From positions 1-44,191 of the forward strand of contig CAKZNV010000219.1 of NCBI GenBank assembly GCA_937132085.1: DNA of 44,191 nt, in the 5' to 3' direction. This DNA comes from an uncultured Rubritalea sp. GTDB taxonomy: Bacteria > Verrucomicrobiota > Verrucomicrobiia > Verrucomicrobiales > Akkermansiaceae. A program made the position numbers and the translations under genes. Under the pieces are notes generated by a model. That model saw only the letters and a list, made by a program, of their open reading frames with translations. It was not told where the DNA came from and ran no database searches. Below, one piece after another: positions 39,406-44,191 of this stretch (positions within the stretch are counted from its first letter, which is position 1; each line of letters opens with the position of its first letter).

Positions 39406-40428
39406 TTATTTTGCCTCAGCCTCCAGCAGAGACTTGATACTTTTATACTGTGCATTCCACGCATCCTTACTATATCCACCTGATAAAGTCATCACATACG
39501 GCACTCCATGCCTCTTACAGGCTGCCAACACTAGTGCGTCTCGCTTCGCTATTCCCTCATGACTCATCTTGCCATTCGCTAACGGATCTCCCTCCAGAGC
39601 ATCACAACCTGCCACGTGAAACACTATATTTGGTTTAGATTTCTTAAATAAATCGTCAATTTCCGCTTCTAGCGTCTTCAGATAAACCTCATCAGTCACT
39701 CCAGCCGCCACTTCTACATCTCGATCTCCTACCTCTTTCGGCACCGGATAAATCCCACCTTCGTGCATCGAGAAGGTATAAGTAGTCGGATCATCCTTAA
39801 GACAAACGATTGTTCCGTTGCCTTGATGAATATCCGTATCGATAATCAGAGCTCTTGTGATCTTCCCTTCTTTCTGCAGAACTTTAATCGCTATCGGAAC
39901 ATCGGCGATAATACAGAAGCCCTCACCTACATCTGGCTTCGCATGGTGAAACCCTCCACCAAGGTTGATCGCCATTTTATCAGAATTGGTCAGCGCCAGT
40001 CTAGCAGCAGCCAGCGTTCCTCCACTAGCGAGTCTTGCTCTGCTCACTATCATACTATCTATCATCCTGTTCGGAATGATTTTAAGCTGCGGCGCTTCTA
40101 GATAGCTGGCCACATTCTTGGTCTTCTTCAGACTTTTCAGATATTCAGGAGTATGCACCAGCAGAAGTTGTTCCTCAGTGAGCTGATTCGGTTTCACAGT
40201 GTTTTGCTCCGTCACCAGCCCATCCTTTTTCAGCCCTTTGTAAATCTTATCATACTTGGCGATATCGAATGGATGCAGCTTCTCCATACCGAACACATTG
40301 ATTTTGTATTTCGGTGAATACACTATCGGAATCGAAGAAGGCTGAGCGTTCTCTACTACAGTTGCACAGCTGACTAGAGGAATAGCAAAGATTCCTAATA
40401 ACAGACGGCTAAATATCAAATTGATCAT
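39406..40428 (-). CDS. Histone-deacetylase-family protein with lipoprotein signal
   Basis: This 340-residue protein has the arginase/deacetylase fold of the class IV (HDAC11-like)/acetoin-utilisation group. Zinc and catalytic residues are all present: H161-H162 in GGGFHHAKPD, D199 and H201 in IIDTDIHQGNGT, D276 in AGCDALEGDPLANG, and Y319 in SGGYS. So it should be an active deacetylase of acetyl-lysine or acetylpolyamine type substrates. Unusually, it begins with an export signal ending in lipobox IPLVSC (C21), so it should be lipidated and face the periplasm or outer membrane instead of the cytosol. Monocistronic, next to tRNA-Arg genes and a PDZ protein. Confidence 0.85.
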   Translation of the reverse strand: MINLIFSRLLLGIFAIPLVSCATVVENAQPSSIPIVYSPKYKINVFGMEKLHPFDIAKYDKIYKGLKKDGLVTEQNTVKPNQLTEEQLLLVHTPEYLKSLKKTKNVASYLEAPQLKIIPNRMIDSMIVSRARLASGGTLAAARLALTNSDKMAINLGGGFHHAKPDVGEGFCIIADVPIAIKVLQKEGKITRALIIDTDIHQGNGTIVCLKDDPTTYTFSMHEGGIYPVPKEVGDRDVEVAAGVTDEVYLKTLEAEIDDLFKKSKPNIVFHVAGCDALEGDPLANGKMSHEGIAKRDALVLAACKRHGVPYVMTLSGGYSKDAWNAQYKSIKSLLEAEAK

Positions 40429-40522
40429 CCAACGATACTACCAGACATCCAATGATCTCATAATTGATCAAATCAATACTAACATCGAATAGAATGATGG
40501 AAAAACAGAATTGCTAGCTAGC

Positions 40523-41215
40523 CTATTTATTTTGTTTTTCTAACCATTGATTAAACTTAGCCTCATTTTCTTGTTTGTTCTCTTTTGAACTATCTATGAT
40601 TCGACGTCCTTCAATCCTCAGAGACAGAACCAAAAAATCCCCGTCACGTAGGATGATAAAGGGAACTTTTTCACCAATGGGCAAAAAAGTGATATCCGCT
40701 TTTGTTATGAAAACTTCCTTCCCTGGTTTTGGCATCTCTCCTCCCATTCGGATAATTTCATCACCTCGTAAAATTCCACCTTTGTGGGCAGACTTACCTG
40801 CAGTTACACGAGTTATCTGCATTACTTTAACATCTCGACCATTACTCAGCTTTATAAGTTTTTCTTTATAGGAAATACCTAATACGGCTTTAGATCGGCT
40901 AAAAAAGTGCTCCCTTATAATTGACTCTAGCCTGACTTTAGTTTCGGGCGATTCCACCTCAAAATAATAACGACACAGAATAGAAGCCCCCTCCTTAGGG
41001 TGCTGCGTCAGCCATTTTGAGAGAGCCTCGTGCGCACTTACTCTTGTAGGGTAGTCTTCGTCATCCAGTTTATTTATCTGATCCCGATTCAACGCCGGAG
41101 ATACATCGCTTTCCTCTTGTGCATATGATTCCACTACGAGCATAGCTATGATCACAAGCCGACACGTCATGTAAAATGACGTAGCTAGTTGTCCTCTTTT
41201 TAAGCTTATTCTCAT
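40523..41215 (-). CDS. Exported PDZ-domain protein, hypothetical
   Basis: This 230-residue protein has a hydrophobic N-terminal segment (about 14-32, probably a signal or anchor). It is followed by a helical stretch with HEAT-like character (NKLDDEDYPTRVSAHEALSKWL, then YFEVESPETKVRLESIIREHFF), then a PDZ-type module (about 110-205): VLGISYKEKL, ITRVTAGKSAHKGGILRGDEIIRMGG and VPFIILRDGDFLVLSLRI. No protease domain is present. It sits 29 bases downstream of the larger Sel1/PDZ gene and shares its PDZ theme, so the two may work together in the periplasm. Confidence 0.72.
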   Translation of the reverse strand: MRISLKRGQLATSFYMTCRLVIIAMLVVESYAQEESDVSPALNRDQINKLDDEDYPTRVSAHEALSKWLTQHPKEGASILCRYYFEVESPETKVRLESIIREHFFSRSKAVLGISYKEKLIKLSNGRDVKVMQITRVTAGKSAHKGGILRGDEIIRMGGEMPKPGKEVFITKADITFLPIGEKVPFIILRDGDFLVLSLRIEGRRIIDSSKENKQENEAKFNQWLEKQNK

Positions 41216-41244
41216 CCTTGCTGTATAGGTATCAATACACGCTC

Positions 41245-43350
41245 TTATTTAAAAGATACGCTGATCTCTTTATCTCGGTATTTGTGGGCATTACTGGCGG
41301 CATATTGAATATTAGGATTACGCCTAACTAAAAGATCGATCGGGTAATCTGTAGGCCAAAACGCCATTAATCTCATAAATAGATTACGAGATCTAGTGCT
41401 TTGCATATCGTGACCTTGGCATTTTAAAATAGTATCTCCTACTCGCAAACCTGATTTAATCACAGGACTAGTTGCATCGACTGCTATTAGAATAGGAACA
41501 CTATTCACTTTCTTATTACTGTAGCTAAGATACCATCCGAATTCCGCTTTTAAAGGAGTATCCTCAATGGAGATTTCATGCTCTTTACCTAGTATTTTGA
41601 GCATCTGCGCCACTTTGTTAGCAAATTCACCTGCTCTATGCTCTACCAGCAAAGAGTTTAGCTTAACTTCATCGGAGAGAAATAATCCTGTAAGATCCTT
41701 AAGTTCTTGGGCATTGAGAGGTTTCTGAGCCAAGTATTTACCGATCAGTTCACTTTCAGCTTCTGTGAAAATGGATACTGGCAGCGATACTACATGAGTA
41801 AACAGATCTTTCTTTAGGATACTGGCTTCTTCCTCCTCATCTTCTATTTTTTTAAATTTCCAGTCTGCTGGGATATCTCCAAATTTTTGTAACTCTTTGA
41901 ACGCCTTTTCACGGAATTTATCAGCACTTGGGAATCCTTCTTCGATCAAAAGCTTTGCCTCTTTTTTTTGTTCGGGGGTCATCTTAGGCTCTACTTCTTT
42001 TAGGAGCTTTTTGGCTTTCTCGTAGAATGGGCCTCCTTTAAATGCTAATAAGCGGTTCAGAGCGGCTACACCTCTTGGTAGATTTCTAGCGTTAGAACTC
42101 TTAGAAGTCGCAGAGATTTCTCCTATATCGAATAATGCTTTGTGGCAGTCCTTATGATAAATGAGATGAGCCATTCCGCGATCAACATACTCACGGTGTT
42201 CTTCAACATTCCTATTTTTAATTAAAAAATACAAACCTATTTGATGGTGAAAATAGTGAGCATCTTGATGCTTGAGGTGTAATTTCCTCAATATATTAAT
42301 CGCTAAAACCTCTTCCTCTTTAGTAATTTTCTTATTAAAAAACATTGTCATACACCCCTCAGCGAAAAGCTTTTCCAGATGAGCGTCTCTGCGTCCATAT
42401 TCATATGCCGATGTAGCCGCTGCATACAGAACTGCGCATTCTGCGGAACAATAAGAATATTTCCAATGCGGTTTTGGAGATCTCACTTCCATCAAGTGGA
42501 TCAGTCTCTCTAATCCAGCATGACCTCTAATAACTGAGCTCTTTCCCTGATATTCGTTCTCAAGTTCCATTAGGGTAGGTATTCCTAGGTGTGGATTTCC
42601 ATATTGAGATTCATAACTCCCAATATACTTACGAGCAAGAGGATGACCTAAACTAGCATAATGGCGTAGCGCCTTCTCAGATTTCATGATTAAATCTTCA
42701 GAAAAATGGCTTACCCATGGTGAATTTACGATAAGTTTGCTCTTATGGAAGACTTCCACAGCAGCTTCTAGTAATTGCTCTTTTTCTACACCAATAGCAT
42801 AATGCTTAGCAGATTCTTCGAGGTCAATTCTCCCAATTTGGCCAGAAGAATAAAGTAATGCTAGAGACCAACGAGCCTCCCTAACACCAGCATCTAAAGC
42901 TCGCTGCATTTTCTCTTCAGCTTTGGCAGAATCTTTCTTAATACCATACATTCCATGACGCTGAAAAACATCAAACTTCCATTGAGCTATGGGATGCCCC
43001 TGCGACTTCGCTTTTGTTAACAAAGCGACTCCGCGTTTCACATCGAGTTTCACAAATACACCTTGAAAATAGAAGTTACTCAACAGCATATTTCCTAGTG
43101 GACTCCCCTTTTCAGAAGCTTGCTTGGCTCGTTGAAAAACTAGGGCTTCGTTGTGTCGGACATTTTGATAAGTATTATATGAGCAATAAGCCCACTCAGC
43201 TAATGCATCTTTATCCCCGTTATTCACACCCGCGTCCAAAGCCTTCTTATCCCATGGTTTACGATTCCACGCACCATCAGGAACAGCAGCTGATACGACT
43301 AGAGTCGAGAGTAAACACATTAATAACACCGCAGATTTGAAGTTAAGCAT
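41245..43350 (-). CDS. Exported Sel1-repeat and PDZ protein, hypothetical
   Basis: This is a roughly 701-residue exported protein with a signal peptide ending near SAAVPDG. The N-terminal third has Sel1-like repeats (helix pairs such as SPLGNMLLSNFYFQGVF, HPIAQWKFDVFQRHG, AKAEEKMQRALDAGVREARWSLALLYSSGQ). A long helical middle with further TPR-like features follows. The last 130 residues carry a PDZ-type fold (LIAVDATSPVIKSGLRVGDTILKCQGHDMQS). No catalytic motif was found. I place the start at 43350, where the signal begins; an ATG eight codons earlier (43374) is possible. Cysteine-containing CSYNTYQNVRHNEALVF lies just after the signal. Confidence 0.75.
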   Translation of the reverse strand: MLNFKSAVLLMCLLSTLVVSAAVPDGAWNRKPWDKKALDAGVNNGDKDALAEWAYCSYNTYQNVRHNEALVFQRAKQASEKGSPLGNMLLSNFYFQGVFVKLDVKRGVALLTKAKSQGHPIAQWKFDVFQRHGMYGIKKDSAKAEEKMQRALDAGVREARWSLALLYSSGQIGRIDLEESAKHYAIGVEKEQLLEAAVEVFHKSKLIVNSPWVSHFSEDLIMKSEKALRHYASLGHPLARKYIGSYESQYGNPHLGIPTLMELENEYQGKSSVIRGHAGLERLIHLMEVRSPKPHWKYSYCSAECAVLYAAATSAYEYGRRDAHLEKLFAEGCMTMFFNKKITKEEEVLAINILRKLHLKHQDAHYFHHQIGLYFLIKNRNVEEHREYVDRGMAHLIYHKDCHKALFDIGEISATSKSSNARNLPRGVAALNRLLAFKGGPFYEKAKKLLKEVEPKMTPEQKKEAKLLIEEGFPSADKFREKAFKELQKFGDIPADWKFKKIEDEEEEASILKKDLFTHVVSLPVSIFTEAESELIGKYLAQKPLNAQELKDLTGLFLSDEVKLNSLLVEHRAGEFANKVAQMLKILGKEHEISIEDTPLKAEFGWYLSYSNKKVNSVPILIAVDATSPVIKSGLRVGDTILKCQGHDMQSTRSRNLFMRLMAFWPTDYPIDLLVRRNPNIQYAASNAHKYRDKEISVSFK

Positions 43351-43447
43351 AATAATATAATATCGAGACCTCATTAGGAGTCAATAGCATTTAGTAAAGA
43401 GCATTGTTCTCCTCAAAGCTACATGAGAGGGAATCTACTCACATTGA

Positions 43448-44191
43448 TTAAGCTGATGGTCTGAAGCCGGCTTTAATCTCTCTAAGAGTCGCTGCTCCGA
43501 TGATATGAGACACTAGGAAATAGCAGACAATGCCTGTGGCTGCGATTGCTCCAAGAACAAGGAACTTAATCGCCTTGTGACCTTCATGCAAAGCATCATG
43601 CAGGAAATGCGCTGCAAACCAGACAACAACACCCATCACAACACTCGCGATAAGCATCTTGAATAGCTTCACCCAAAATTCCTTAGTCAGACTCAAGTAA
43701 CCTCTTCTGTTCAGACCAACAATGAGCATCAGCACATTGAGCCAGCCAGCAATCGTAGTAGCAACGGCACAGCCAATGTGTAAGTTATTTGTTCCATTCA
43801 GGAAGGCATACGCAATCAAACATAATATTATATTTGCAAAAGCTGAAATGAAGGTGAATCGCATCGGAGTCTTAGTATCTTCCCTCGCAAAATAGCCGGG
43901 TTGGACAACTCTAGCCATAATATAGGCAGGGCAACCTAATGAGAAAGCAAGCAAAGCCTGGCTAGCTAAGACTGAGTCAGATGAGGTGAATTCACCACTG
44001 CGAAACATCACATCAATAATTGGCTCAGCAAGAACACCAATCCCGACCATCGCAGGGAGAGCCAGAAGCATTGCCATACTCATACCTGTCTGTAGACTCT
44101 CCTTCGCAGCCTCCATCTTGTTAGCTTTTACGTTCCGTGAAATCTCAGGAAGCAATACAACTCCGAAAGCTATGCCAATTAAACCAAGAGG
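43448..44191 (-). CDS. murJ: MurJ-type lipid II flippase, C-terminal part (cut by window end)
   Basis: The frame is open to the window edge and runs off it at 44191. The visible 247 residues match the C-terminal half of MurJ/MviN. They include GLIGIAFGVVLLPEISRN, MAMLLALPAMVGIGVLAEPIIDVMFRSG, SLGCPAYIMARVVQPGYFAREDTKTPMRFT and six or so transmembrane helices. The C-terminal tail is LREIKAGFRP. MurJ flips undecaprenyl-linked lipid II across the membrane for peptidoglycan synthesis. The N-terminal half (with the conserved Asp/Arg cavity) lies outside this window, so activity cannot be judged. Next to the Sel1/PDZ gene without evident operon linkage. Confidence 0.93.
   Translation of the reverse strand, partial: PLGLIGIAFGVVLLPEISRNVKANKMEAAKESLQTGMSMAMLLALPAMVGIGVLAEPIIDVMFRSGEFTSSDSVLASQALLAFSLGCPAYIMARVVQPGYFAREDTKTPMRFTFISAFANIILCLIAYAFLNGTNNLHIGCAVATTIAGWLNVLMLIVGLNRRGYLSLTKEFWVKLFKMLIASVVMGVVVWFAAHFLHDALHEGHKAIKFLVLGAIAATGIVCYFLVSHIIGAATLREIKAGFRPSA

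Overview
The window reads as a bacterial chromosome segment, most likely from a marine-type Verrucomicrobiota (Rubritalea-like; this is inference). The hints are two PEP-CTERM sorted proteins with VPEPS...RR tails, a secreted squalene-cyclase-repeat protein, a formylglycine-generating-enzyme-like protein joined to a degenerate kinase domain, many signal-peptide orphans, and start codons usually preceded by A-rich leaders (TAAAAATATG) instead of Shine-Dalgarno sequences.

Left part (1 to about 11 kb): accessory DNA. The first 1.9 kb holds two copies of a structured interspersed repeat, a PEP-CTERM gene, and a 100-bp direct repeat that seems to encode part of a small hydrophobic peptide. From 1887 to 5874 there is an integron-type gene cassette array on the minus strand. 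Five attC-like sites (1887-1985, 2399-2525, 3049-3175, 3619-3744, 5226-5352) separate short orphan genes that all point the same way: a lipoprotein, a SUKH/SMI1-type protein, small exported proteins and an unknown. Cassette starts (G^TTNNNN) and ends (NNNNAAC) match each other. An IS30-family element sits in one cassette. No integron integrase is visible on the side where it should be, so this looks like a cluster of attC sites lacking an integrase. From 6.1 to 10.9 kb follow six more minus-strand orphan genes (lipoproteins, a secreted propeller-like protein, a DUF4303-like protein) with one degenerate attC-like half site, perhaps an older, decayed part of the array.

Middle (11 to 29 kb): housekeeping and conserved genes. 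A DedA membrane protein is fused to an ATP-grasp domain. It is followed by two overlapping tiny ORFs (a possible TGA-recoding case), an ABC-F ATPase, the divergent metR-metE pair, a Tm-1-like/UPF0261 protein, an operon of a C2-like protein, a PqiA-like membrane protein and a triple-FKBP protein, then ruvX-truA, a UvrD/PcrA helicase, a PEP-CTERM protein, and a plus-strand group ending in a c-type cytochrome. A third copy of the structured repeat, framed by inverted repeats, fills the 24.05-24.38 kb gap.

Right part (29 to 44 kb): a closely spaced minus-strand series runs from a TPR-like membrane protein (37.9 kb) through the kinase-like/FGE protein, an exported protein, pyrB, a spermidine-synthase-like protein and an HlyD-like adaptor to a secreted squalene-cyclase-repeat protein. 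Beyond it are a truncated glyoxalase-fold remnant, rpsT, two identical tRNA-Arg(ACG) genes, a histone-deacetylase-fold protein with a lipoprotein signal, two PDZ-domain exported proteins (one with Sel1 repeats), and the 3' part of murJ cut by the window edge.
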